Positions 33,302-44,200 of a stretch of 64,000 nt of DNA are shown in pieces. A program made the translations under genes and the position numbers. Numbering within the stretch: the stretch's first letter is position 1; each line of letters opens with the position of its first letter. This DNA comes from Silurus meridionalis (taxonomy: Eukaryota; Chordata; Actinopteri; Siluriformes; Siluridae), in NCBI RefSeq assembly GCF_014805685.1, contig NC_060892.1, positions 15,846,490-15,910,489 of the forward strand, given 5' to 3'. Under the pieces are notes generated by a model. That model made no database searches and had not been told where the DNA came from. It worked only from the letters and a program-made list of their open reading frames with translations.

Positions 33302-36300
33302 TCAAGTCAAGTCAAGTCAAGTCAAGAGGCTTTTATTGTCATTTCTACTATACACAGTGGTACACAGTACACAGTAAAAATGAGACAACGTTTCTCCAGA
33401 ACCCTGGTGCTACACTAAACAACAACAAACAAAACAACATAGAGCTACAACACAAGCTACATAAAGTGCATCGAGTACAACCTAGTGCAAACAGTGCAGA
33501 CAGACAGTGCAGACAGACGACACAAGACAAGACATAAAACCCTATATAGCGCCGACCAGTAAACCTACTGTATACTTGATTATACAGTACTATACAAGAA
33601 AACTGTAAAAAACTATACAAAATAAAAAAAACTATCCCAGAAGTGAGTATAAGCAGTACAATGTAGTGCAAAATAATACAGCAGCAGTCGAAGGTGCAAA
33701 AAACAGCATGTAAACAGTATAGTACAATGATAATGATAAATGTGCAAAAAACAGCAGTTGAGAGTATGATACAGTTGAGAATAATAAATAAATAAATGAA
33801 TGGTGGTGGAATGGATTGAGATGAGTGATGAGTGTGTTAAGTGTTAAGTCCAGGAAAAATTTTACAGTTCGTTACACACATTTGAGTGCGTGTGTGTGTG
33901 TGTGTGTAAGAGTTCCGTTTCATTTCTGTGTATTAAGTAGCCTGATGGCTTGAGGAAAGAAACTGTTGCATAGTCTTGTTGTGGCGGCCGAATGCTTGAA
34001 CCGTTTTCCTGATGGAAGGAGTGTAAAAGTGTGTGTGAGGGTGTGTGTGATCGTCCACAATGCTGTGTGCTTTATGGATGCAGCGTGTAGTGTAAATGTC
34101 CATGATAGAGGGAGAGATTCCGATGATCTTCTCAGCTGTCCTCACTATCCTCTGTAGGGACTTGCGGTCCGAGACGGTGCAGTTCCCAAACCAGGCAGTG
34201 ATGCAGCTGCTCAGGATGCTCTCAATGGTCCCTCTGTAGAACATGGACAGGATGGGGGAGGAGGTGGGTTTTCCTCAGCCTTCTCAGAAAGTAGAGACGC
34301 TGCTGGGCTTTCTTGGTGATGGAGCTGGTGTTAAGTGACCAGGTGAGGTTGTCTGCCAGATGAACACCAAGGAATTTGGTGCTCTTGACGATCTCCACTG
34401 AGGATCCATCAATAATCAGTGGAGATTGGTCGCTCTGTGCTCTCCTGAAGTCCACAACCATCTCTTTCGTTTTGTCCACGTTCAGAGACAGGTTGTTTGC
34501 TCCACACCAGGCAGTTAGCCGTTGCACCTCTTCTCTATATGCTGACTCGTCGTTCTTGCTGATTAGACCCACCACGGTCGTGTCATCAGCGAACTTGATG
34601 ATGTGGTTCGAGCTGTGCATTGCTACACAGTCGTGAGTCAGCAGAGTGAACAGCAGTGGGCTGAGCACACAGCCTGGGGGCCCCAGTGCTCAGTGTGGTG
34701 GTGCTGGAGATGCTGTTCCCGATCCTGACTGACTGAGGTCTCCCAGTCAGGAAGTCCAGGATCCAGTTACAGAGGGAGGTGTTCAGGCCCAGAAGGTTCA
34801 ACTTCTCGATCAGGTGCTGAGGAATGATTGTGTTGAATGCTGAGCTGAAGTCAATGAACAGCATTCGTACATACGAGTCCTTGTTATCCAGGTGGGTGAG
34901 TGCCAGATGAAGGGTTGTGGAGATAGCATCGTCCGTGGAACGGTTTGGATGATACGCAAACTGCATGGGGTCCAGGGAGGGTGGAAGCTGTGTCTTAATG
35001 TGCCTCATGACGAGCCTCTCGAAGCACTTCATCACGATGGGTGTGAGCGCGACGGGACGATAGTCATTGAGGCAGGAGACAGAAGACTTCTTCGGCACGG
35101 GAACAATGGTCGTTGTCTTGAGGCACGTGGGAACAACGTTGATCTGCTAGCTGTTCTGCACATTCCCTGAGCACTCTGCCAGGAATGTTGTCTGGTCCAG
35201 CAGACTTCCGTGGGTTAACTCTGCATAGAGTTTTCCTCACTTCAGCTGTGGTTAGACAGAGCACCTGGTCAGTGGGAGGAGGGATGGTCTTCCTCGCCAC
35301 CACGTTGTTCTGCACCTCGAACCGGGCGTAGAAGTCGTTCAGCACATCTGGGAGGGAGGGGTCACGGTCACAAGCAGGTGATGTGGTCTTGTAATTCGTG
35401 ATCGCCTGGATGCCCTGCCACATGCGCCGAGTGTCTCCACTGTCCTGGAAGTGGTCGTGGATTTTCTTCGCGTGCGCACGCTTTGCCTCTCTGATAGCAC
35501 GAGACAGTTTGGCCCTTGCTGTTTTTAAGGCCGCCTTGTCCCCTGATCTGAAGGCAGAGTCTCTTTGTTTCAGCAGCGCGCACGCTTGCAGTCATCCACG
35601 GTTTCTGGTTGGGCGTGTAGTGATGGTCTTGGAGATGGTCACATCATCAACGCACTTGCTGATGTAGCTGGTCACTGATGACGTGTACTCCTCCAAGTTG
35701 ATGGAATCGCCGTGGTTGCAGCCTCTCTAAACATGTCCCAGTCAGTGCACTCAAAACAGTCCTGAAGAGCAGAAGTAGCTCCTTCTGGCCAGGTTTTCAC
35801 CTGTTTCAGAACCGGTTTAGAGCGCCTGATGAGCGGTCTGTATGCTGGAATCAACATAACAGAGCTGTGGTCTGAGTATCCAAGATGGGGCGGGCCCGCA
35901 CGATACGCCGCCGGGATGTTTGTGTAAACAAGATCCAGCGTGTTCGCTCCTCTCGTTGCAAAGTCCACATGCTGATGGAGTTTAGGAAGCACAGTCTTGA
36001 GATTCGCATGGTTGAAATCTCCGCGATAATAAACAATCCGCGGGTGAACATTCTGCAGGTCGCTAATAGCGCCAGAGAGTTCACTCAGAGCCTCCTTAGC
36101 ATTAGCACTGGGAGGAATGTACACTCCGACAATGTAAACAGTGGTGAATTCCCGTGGTAAATAAAAACGAGTCTTACCGCACAGAGCTGCGTTTCTGTCG
36201 GCTCGAAACACGGTTAGCGCGTCTAGCTGGATGGCGGCGTCCGGAACTCTGTCGCTGAGCCACGTCTCCGTGAAAACAAAGACGCAACAGTTCCTAAACT

Positions 36301-36776
36301 CTCGCCGTGTGGTTTGCTGGAGTCGGATGTAGTCCAGTTTATTGTCCAGGGAGCAGACGTTGGAAAGAAAAATGGACGGGAGAGCCGGCCTGGCTAGGGT
36401 TAGCATTTAGCCTAGCACGGACACCCGCCCGCTTGCCGCGCTTCCGCGTCCTCGAACAGCGCTTTCGACGTCCCCTCTCCCGGCCACCGGCATCAGGTAA
36501 CACCGGGGTCTGGGGGCCTGGTCTTTGTGGCCAAGGTCGCCGAGGTCGCAGCAAGCCGAGGTCGCGAAGGTTGTTGATAAGATCATCATGCAGATTGTTG
36601 GTTGCATGATGCCTGTACTGTAGCAGTGTCTGGTGGTCGTACACATGAACACAGCTGACTCTGGTGTCCATGTATTGTGAAGGGTCGTGCTAAATATGGT
36701 GAAAGCACCATTTTTGGATCCGGAGAGGCCGCTGCGAGCTACTGCCGCGCCGCCATCTTGGATCAGAACAGCCATC
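33302..36776 (-). mobile_element. L2-clade LINE inserted in the gypsy LTR (copy 2, inner level of nest)
   Basis: About 3.5 kb. It is alignable along its length with copy 1 at 6843-10435, on the same strand, and ends in five CTTGA units (33302-33326). A 5-bp duplication TGGTT flanks it. It keeps slightly more 5' sequence than copy 1 (an extra segment around 36730-36750 and CAGAACAGCCATC at the end). It has internal deletions and frameshifts. Confidence 0.9.
33933..36671 (-). pseudogene. L2 ORF2 (endonuclease-RT), disabled, copy 2
   Basis: Starts at 36671 ([12 protein letters not shown]). The order is as in copy 1: basic stretch, APE endonuclease ([24 protein letters not shown]), linker, RT ([27 protein letters not shown] near 34588), C-terminal domain ([20 protein letters not shown]). 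Lesions compared with copy 1: frameshift near 36395; a deletion of roughly 35-40 codons in the endonuclease near 36165 removing the GGGVCVYIN segment; one-base loss near 35712; a deletion near 35143 in the RT; frameshift near 34672 right after the STGAP motif. Conversely, it retains sense codons at both sites where copy 1 has stops. Confidence 0.9.
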
Positions 36777-36834
36777 TGGTTAAACAGGGAAGAAGTGTGG
36801 TAGGAAGCCTGGGTGATCTATGGTAGTAACAAGT

Positions 36835-36846
36835 AGATCCGACCAT
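36835..36846 (-). promoter_or_regulatory. predicted transcript start (R region 5' end) of the gypsy LTR
   Basis: AGATCCGACCAT is complementary to the candidate primer site at 33166-33177. It lies about 26-30 bases downstream (on the minus strand) of a TATA box at 36866-36876. The left LTR has diverged here (AGATCCAACCGT). Confidence 0.5.
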
Positions 36847-36865
36847 GAGTGAGGGGGATTTGGGA

Positions 36866-36876
36866 CCTTATAAAGG
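36866..36876 (-). promoter_or_regulatory. TATA box of the gypsy LTR
   Basis: CCTTTATAAGG on the minus strand; the left LTR keeps TTTATA at the equivalent place near 32000. The position fits an LTR promoter. Confidence 0.6.
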
Positions 36877-36975
36877 GGATAGGTAAATGGGGAACAGGTG
36901 TCGGTGATTAGAGCAGGGAGAGGCTGAGTGAGAGTGTGAGCCTTGGAGGGATGCATGGCTGGTGGTTCTCTGACA

Positions 36976-37790
36976 GATGCAGTATCCTTGCAGTATCCTC
37001 TCTTCCAGACAAAGATTTTAAAACAGCTTTTTTTGTTAAAGCACAAAGAAACAGGCAATGTTTAGGACTGTAGATGCAATGATTGTCCAAGGAAACTTAA
37101 AGCAGCAGATGGAAGACACATCATGCTTACTTTGAAAGATGTCTAAGAATTGGCAAAAAAATGCTGTTACTCAGGTATATTTATGTACTGTCCGGAGACA
37201 TCTGGCTATAAATGGACTTATGGAAGAACTGCAGCCATACCTCTGATGCGGAAACAGGGCTAGATGTCTCAATTATGCAATAATTTGAAATATTCGGCTG
37301 TAGCAGGAGGCAGTTTGATCACCAAAGGGCTGGAGAGCGGTATCGATAATTAGTGTCTGCAGGTAACAGTGAAGCATGGTGGAGGTTTTTTGCAAGTTTG
37401 GGTTCTTTTTTTGCAAATAGAGTTGGATATTTGGTCAGGATTATTGGTGTCCTCAATGCTCAATGCAACAAATCTATTCTGCAGCAGGACAACAACCCCA
37501 CACATACAAAATATGCCATTAAAAACAAGCTTTGGAAGTAATGGTTTTGCCCATCAGAGCCCTGATCTCAACAACAACTTACCTTTCGAGTTCCTTCAAA
37601 AACTGTGCAAGTGTAATTAAGAATTTAAGTTGTTTTGTAGGCAAAGTGTGGTCACACCAAATATCAATTTGATTTTGCATTTCTCTTTTGTTCATTCCCC
37701 TTCCATTTTATTAATTGATACAATTAAGCTATTAACACTTACTTTTACAAGCATTCTTTAGAACTGTTTAAAACTTTTGTACAGAACAAT
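36976..37790 (+). pseudogene. Tc1-like transposase, 3' part, broken
   Basis: Plus-strand fragments of a Tc1 family transposase in several frames: KHKETGNV near 37045, PRKLKAADGRHIMLT near 37090-37130, FEIFGCSRRQF and RAGERYR near 37290-37350, VKHGGG at about 37370, GYLVRI near 37425, and QQDNNPTHT near 37490, which contains the second catalytic Asp. It ends with SPDLN and a truncated tail and has multiple stops and frameshifts. The N-terminal start lies left of the gypsy insertion (about 31780), where the expected ATG reads ATA. Confidence 0.75.
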
Positions 37791-37821
37791 ATATGTTTAA
37801 TATACATATGCAATCAGTCAA

Positions 37822-38307
37822 ACCATATACACCTGACTTTTCCAGTCATGTGGTTCTTCTTCAAACTATTACCATAAACATGGATGCACACAGATGAGAT
37901 ATCTAAGATATCTTTGGATGAGGTACATTTTTCTTTCACTTGAACTAGGAGACCCATCATGTTCTGGCATGACAATGCCCTTGTATACAAAGCGAGTTCT
38001 ATAAAGATATGCTTTAAATTATTTGGAGTGTAAGATCTTGAGTGACCTGCCATTGAGCTTTGACCTCAACCCTACTAAACACCTTTGGGATGATTTTGAA
38101 TGCTGACTGCACCACAGGCCCTCACCCTACATTGGTACCTGACTTTACTAACACCCTTGTGTTGAATAAGCACAAATCTTCACAAGGACATTGCAAAATC
38201 AGGTGAAACATCTGAAAAATTGGAGGTAATTATAACAGCAAATGGGATGCTAAAAAAGCACATAGATCTTATGGTCAGGTGCTCACAAACTTTTGTCTAT
38301 ATATGGT
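37822..38307 (+). mobile_element. second Tc1/mariner-type fragment
   Basis: The plus strand encodes WHDNALVYKASSIKICF followed by DLNPTKHLWDDF (about 38061-38095), the last two catalytic segments of another Tc1-like transposase family. The right end (GACAAAAGTTTGTGAGCACC when inverted) partly matches the left end, which has lost about 20 bases. Non-coding now. Confidence 0.6.
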
Positions 38308-38663
38308 ATTGCATCTGGCTTTTTGTATGCACATAAAGTTATGATGTCCACTAGAGGGCAGTGTCATAGGTATCTGTCTGTGTGATGGTATTAGGAGGTG
38401 GATTGATTCAGGTGGGGCACCACTGAAGGCCTAGGTGTGAAAAGCATGGCCCACCACTGTTGCCAGAACTAATTAACATCTGTTATTTGCTCATGTATTG
38501 TCCATCAACAAGACTGTGGTTAGTCAGAATGTTTAGCTAGTAATCAGTTCTGCTTAGTTCGTTTTTCTGCTTTTTTGTCTCAAACTGCAGCTCTGAGAAA
38601 AATTTCCACTGGACTGGAAACAAAAAAGTGTCACTTTGCTGTTATCTTCCAGTCAAGTTTATG

Positions 38664-38666
<3 letters not shown>
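38308..38666. other. unique DNA, no gene seen
   Basis: No recognised feature apart from simple AT-rich composition. Confidence 0.5.

Positions 38667-38719
<53 letters not shown>
38667..38719. repeat. (TA)n microsatellite
   Basis: About 26 TA units. Confidence 0.97.
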
Positions 38720-38723
<4 letters not shown>

Positions 38724-39138
38724 CAATACAGAAAATGTGCTTTTAATCTTGCTAACAGATAAACAGGTCTCCCTAAAACAAAGTCTGTGACCAGACTACG
38801 ATAGATCTTCTCTTTCAATGCTCATTCGAAAAGATGTAGTCAATTATGCTTACTTTATTGTAAATACAGCAGAGTAGGTTATTTTTCATTGTTTGTCCCC
38901 CTTTTTCTGCATTTATTAGCATGTAAATTCGGCTCATTTTTATTAGCTTTCATGATGTATTGTGCCAGGGCCGTCTGATAAAGGGATTTATTTTCACTTA
39001 TATAAAAAAAAAATCATCAAAAGCGATGGCACCTGATGTAAAAATAGTATGTAAGGCTTCTCTTCCGGAGAGAATGGTGTAATTTTCTTTGTGCTAATTT
39101 GACACGGCAAAATTGTACATCACAGTGCTCAGAGAGAG

Positions 39139-39142
<4 letters not shown>
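38720..39142. other. unique DNA, candidate conserved non-coding block at 38870-39130
   Basis: Complex, non-repetitive sequence with many AT cores between a TA array and a GA array. No frame. Regulatory function is inference only. Confidence 0.28.

Positions 39143-39192
<50 letters not shown>
39143..39192. repeat. (GA)n microsatellite
   Basis: About 25 GA units. Confidence 0.97.
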
Positions 39193-39193
<1 letters not shown>

Positions 39194-41069
39194 ATAATAT
39201 GATGGGGGCCCTTTGGGAAATGCAATTTGAAAAAATCAAGGATCTAATTCAGAATATAATACCAATGAAAAGTGGAAAAGTACTCATTTGCTATTCATCC
39301 TGTCTTCATATCGTAAGCGTCTGCGGCGTTTTTTAACTCAGCTGTGTCAGAGCCGAGTGCGCTGTTAAAAAACCTTTCTCTGCATGAAAGCAGTCGTTTT
39401 TTTAAACACGTTGATTTTTTTTTTTTCATTTTGAGACAAAGATAAGTAAATACAGGAGAGATAATGAATAGAAGGGAAAATGAGCGTTGCCGCTCTTCGG
39501 TGTTCAATCTCAGGGACAATTGCAGCATTTTGGGTGAAATTGCTAGCAGGTTCTATCACCTCATCTCCAAGCCCTCACTAGTCCTCCCCCTTAATCCTCC
39601 AGCAAGAGACAGGGCCCCTGTCTGTCCACGCGGACCCCCCACCCAGAGAGACCCTACCAAGGCAAATTAGACCAGAGGGGTGCCTTTTGTTTCGCAGCAC
39701 TCTGCGAGGGAGGAAAAAAATCCAAATTATTTCCCGAGCCGGAGCAATTTGACATGCTGTGATAACTGCTCGGCAAGAAACTTCTTTGACAGTATTGAAA
39801 GAGAAGATTTTCCTGCCATAAAAATGGCCTCCCTTCTCAGTAAGAACCCCACCATGCTTACAAAAGCTGCACAAACTCATTAGGCTGCTTAATTACGTTC
39901 ACTTTTTTATCCCCCTCCCCATCTTTCCTCTCTGTCAAAACAGGGGTGAAAAACTCTGACCCCATTCAGAGTAGTTAGAGCCCTCATTAGAACTTGTTCA
40001 TCACTCCTTCAGTCTTCATCTACCTCTTGATTTCTTTCTTACCTTCAAGCTGTCCCGACCCCCCCCCAGCATGTTTTATTACACAATCTCACTATTTCAG
40101 TTTATATTACATATATCATATTAGAATCGGTCCATTGTACATCATATTAATATGTATATCATAAGCGATGGTCCATGAAGTGAAGTCATTTAAAATAAAT
40201 GAATAAAGGAATAAAACAATGTGCCAAGTGGCTAGAGGAAAATAATCAGTGACAACCGTGTGTGCTATGGAGTCAGTTAATACAGCAAAGTTGAATATTT
40301 TCCTCTTAATGCACATCTTTAAGTGCTTTGTTCCTTTTTAATCACACTGACTCACCATCAATCACAATTCTTTATTTAGCAAAGAAAGATAAAATATATT
40401 TTACTGTTTATCCATTTAGAGTATAGTTGCAAATAAAGTTGGGAAAGTTGTATTATAGCTGATAAAACTTAAATTTAGCAGCTTGTTGTGTTAACGAGAA
40501 AATACAAGTTGTAAATTCTACTGTCCTGGAAGAAATTGGAAGTTACAGTGTCACAAAGCACAGAGACTACTTCCATAAACACTGATACATTCCATAAATC
40601 AATGATTGCCTATGCTTTTTATTTATTTATATGTCTATAGTTCATGCAGTAGAAACAATAATGTATCAGCCCGAGTGCATTAATATACAAAAAACCTGTT
40701 TGTCGATATACTACTGTCAGGCCAGCTGTTCTAAAAAATAAAGCAACCCGTCAAGATTCAACCACTCAAGAAGTGAGAAATCAGGGCTGCAGTGGTGTAA
40801 TCTATAGACAAGTGTAGCACTGCATGTTCTTCTTTGTGGCACAAAAAAAGACAAATCATTTAGAAAGTACATTTGCAGCAAATGATCAGCAAAAAGTGTC
40901 TTTTTTGTTGTTATTGTTGTTTTTTTATTTCATGGCTTGACTTTTCCACAACTCATTTTCTTCCAGGATAAACATTATTAATCAAAAGTGTTAGTGTTGT
41001 CAAGGGTAAAAAAACACACTCTTTTTTCTTTCTTTTTTTTACTGTTTTATTTACTTGACAGGCCAAAAG
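39193..41069. other. unique DNA, candidate conserved non-coding block at 39530-39900
   Basis: 39530-39900 is a balanced, non-repetitive block with overlapping short frames on both strands but no domain. It ends with AGGCTGCTTAATTACG, a homeodomain-like site. 39990-41069 is AT-rich with nothing recognised. Confidence 0.3.
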
Positions 41070-41104
41070 CTGATTGCTCTCTCTTTTTCTCTCTCTGTCT
41101 GTTG

Positions 41105-41138
<34 letters not shown>

Positions 41139-41159
41139 GTCTTTCTTTCTGTCTCAGCA

Positions 41160-41256
<97 letters not shown>

Positions 41257-41271
41257 TATATATATATATCA
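41070..41271. repeat. stacked microsatellites: CT, then CTAT, then CA, then TA
   Basis: CT-rich array (41080-41155), about twelve CTAT units (41158-41208), about 23 CA units (41209-41255) and a short TA run (41257-41270), all contiguous. Confidence 0.95.
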
Positions 41272-44200
41272 TATGTAAAAGCTGCCTTTTTTAACTTCCA
41301 TGTTATTCTAAAGCTTCTTTAACAGCATCAGTGGGATAAATGCTTATTTCTATTTAACTACTTTTTTTCTGTTGTTTTACCTTGTTGTTTGTTGCTTGTG
41401 GAGATGAAGGAAAAATGCACAGTGCCTCCACCGGCTGTCATAAATCTCACGATTAATGCCATCCCTATGGCCAAACATCTCCATTCTTTAAGCACGCCAC
41501 ACTCCTTTGTCATCTTGTCAGGACTTCAGTGGCACCAAACAGGAAATTTGACTTTTAGAGATCCAATTACCGCATCCTCGCTTTACCCTAGCCTATACAC
41601 ACACCTATACACGTACACATACATGTACGAACGCGCGCACACACACACACACAAAATACAACCACGTACCAATGTGCACAGAAATGTCCTTTCTGAAATA
41701 ATTGTCCATTAGAAAGATTACCTTTACTACGGTTTTAATTCTATATCTGTGAAAAAAAAAATTATTTACTTTTACATGGAAGAATTTATGCTTCTGTAGC
41801 CTCAGTGTTCCACACTTGTATTCAGAGCCATGTCACAGGACAACAGGTTCCCTTTTTATCGACTGGATTCAATGAATTTGTTCTACTCTGCTGCCAATAT
41901 CAATGATGGGAAGCTATCAATAATGTCACCTAGATATGTATTGATATAATTAAAGTGCATAAATCCATATCCACACCACACACACACATTTCCCGTCCTT
42001 CATATTCTTCTTCACTGTGTCTAGATGCCTCTGAGCTCATGTTCATCCAGGCGCACACAGGATATTAGCTCACCTCCTGGCAAATTTGCTTTTCACGTCT
42101 CTTTCTTTTCTTCTCTGTCCTCCATGAACATTGGAAGGGCTTGTTATCGAGCTCAGTGTCCACAAACGTCATTGATCCGAAGCCGGCACTCGGATCTATA
42201 GCCGTGCTCTTTTTATCACCCGCTCCGAGCGTTAGTAATACTAATCCCGCTCAATCTGCGGAGCTGCCGGTTTTATAGATCCAAGCCAAAAGTTGCAATA
42301 ATGATGTATCATTGCTAAATTTGGTAGAACAAACCGCTCTGTCGATCCGACAATCCGCAAAGGGGCCCAGGATTCAGGAAGTGCATGGTGAGTTCACACT
42401 TCACTTCTTTCCCTTTTATCTACAGGGCTTTCTTTCTCGAGTTTTAGTGCAAACCTCCTCACGAACGTGTTCCCTAAATACTAAAATCAGATACGTAGTT
42501 AAGCCATGCTTCATAAGATTGACATAACCATTCTCTGTCATGGTTTATGATAGCTTTCATACCAGAGCTCAAATACTCATTTGAAGTTTTGTAAATGTTG
42601 ATTTATTACATTGCAGATTGTTCCAATGGTTTCAACCTGGTTATGTAGTAGAATTGATTAGGTACAATCCAGAAACAAGAAAAGCAATTTAGAAACTGTG
42701 GCCATAGTACTAAAATTATATTAGAAAATAAAACACTCTGTATAATTGTTAATGAGGGCAAATGTTATTAATTATATGTGATTATTAATGCATTAACTTT
42801 TATTCTTCTTATAACACAGCAGTGCTTTGACTATTCCAAAACTAGTTCCTGGTCTCACTTGTATTATAGATGCTATACATTTTAATTCTGTAATTTTTTT
42901 CTCTTGAATATAGTAAAAAGAAAAAGTCAGCTTTGTTGCAGAGAGAGCACAAAATGTAAGGCCCTCTGTCCTTAAAGTTTAGAAAAAGTTAATGAAAGGA
43001 GTTTATAAATTAATAAACATTACCACATCTTTAATACACATTTTGACTAAGAGGTTACTTTAGGAACAACAAGGCTGGTCTCAGTATTTAAAAGTTTGTG
43101 CTTCTACTAAAAACTGGTACATGGAAGACATACATGGAATCTGTAAAGGCAGAGCTTCTACCGTTTGTTACCAAGTTTAAGAAAGTAATTTTTTCACGAA
43201 TCTGTTTGTGAAAATAATACGCCTCAAACAAACCATAAAGACTGGAAAAAAAAATTAGCTCAGAATACAAAATTGAAAAATTGTGAAAAATGTTTTGTTG
43301 TGGCAGCATCCCTGAGAACTCAGAAGGAGGAGAAGGAATGAGAAAGAAGTGATAGACAGAGAAAGAATAGAGTGTATGAGGGAGAAAAGAGCTAATAGGC
43401 TACACGGCAGCATCCTGGTGCAAAGGTGCAGTGAGGCAGCGGTGTCCTGACACAGCTGAAGGCCTCGGAGGAGAGAAACGCCTATTAGAGGAAGGATAAG
43501 GGTCTGTCTGGACAAGGCAGTGCTTTCAACGCAGCGCTGGGCACCAGCATCAATTAAAGACGGGAAAATATGACAAACAACAAGAAAGCTAAAGCCAAGA
43601 GCACTCCACAATCACTGCATGGGTCCGTAGAGAACGAGCAACGCCAGAGGTCGATGTGTAGGGATCTAAGTGGGTCTATTGTGTAGAAATGAGCAGCCAT
43701 GCCTCCTGTCACGTAAATTACGAGATGCCTTCAAACCCAAGCAGAAAAAAGAACAACAATCAAAGGTCTGTCTTTGTATTTTCACAGAATCCCTTCCTTA
43801 ACCTACGCCCACAGGCGTTTGCCTGGCCCAGATTTCTGCTGTTTAAGAGACATTAGCTTTTGAATCCTCCACACATATGCACATACACACACACACATGC
43901 ACACACCCATGGAGAGCAGGCTGTAATCCAGGCCACTCATTGTCTAACAAATGAATAGGTGAGGGAGGGTCTTAATAAGGCTCTAACAAGGCCCAGCTGA
44001 TAACATGACTGTCAAGCAGACCTGGCACACAGCCAGAACTATTTAATGGCGTCTAAAGACTCATAAATCAAGACGTGGTGGCATGCCTCGCAGCAACTGG
44101 TAAGTGCTGGGAAATTAAACTGGTGGTGGGCTTTTGCTCCATGGAACAGCTGACTGAAATTAAATTCCGTGTCAGTCACGACAAGGAGGCAGTGAACGAG

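Larger units (their letters stand above)
31812..36975 (-). mobile_element. Ty3/gypsy LTR retrotransposon, internally deleted, minus strand (middle level of nest)
   Basis: Two related LTRs of about 300 bases (31812-32108, and 33180-36975 split by a LINE) bound an internal region of only 1.07 kb. Ends are TG...CA and flanked by a perfect 5-bp target duplication GATGC (31807-31811 and 36976-36980). The orientation is minus: the polypurine tract lies next to the left LTR and the primer site next to the right LTR. The internal part has gag similarity but no protease, RT or integrase, so it either lost pol or was always non-autonomous. The right (transcriptionally 5') LTR carries L2 copy 2. Confidence 0.9.
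33180..36975 (-). repeat. gypsy LTR (5' LTR of the minus-strand element) interrupted by L2 copy 2
   Basis: The segments 33180-33301 and 36777-36975 together match the left LTR. The LINE lies between them, flanked by TGGTT (33298-33302 and 36777-36781). The second segment has a 20-base-class insertion near 36808-36826 relative to the left LTR. Confidence 0.88.
31635..37790 (+). mobile_element. Tc1-like DNA transposon split by a gypsy insertion (outer level of a three-level nest)
   Basis: The left part (31635-31811) matches the 5' region of a widespread fish Tc1 family: GTCAGGTGTATGGTTAACCA, GATCATCAAATTGTATATG, then GCAAGCCTGAGCACAGC at the start of the transposase. The right part (36976-37790) continues the same element with the rest of the transposase and its 3' end (AAAACTTTTGTACAGAACA). 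The gypsy element's 5-bp duplication GATGC sits at the exact break. Family match is from memory; the continuity across the insertion is seen in the sequence. Confidence 0.75.

Noticed and set aside
31635..38307. All Tc1-like pieces as a single element
   Set aside because: The 30690-31600 piece is on the opposite strand and 37822-38307 belongs to a different transposase type, so at least three separate Tc1-like insertions are involved.
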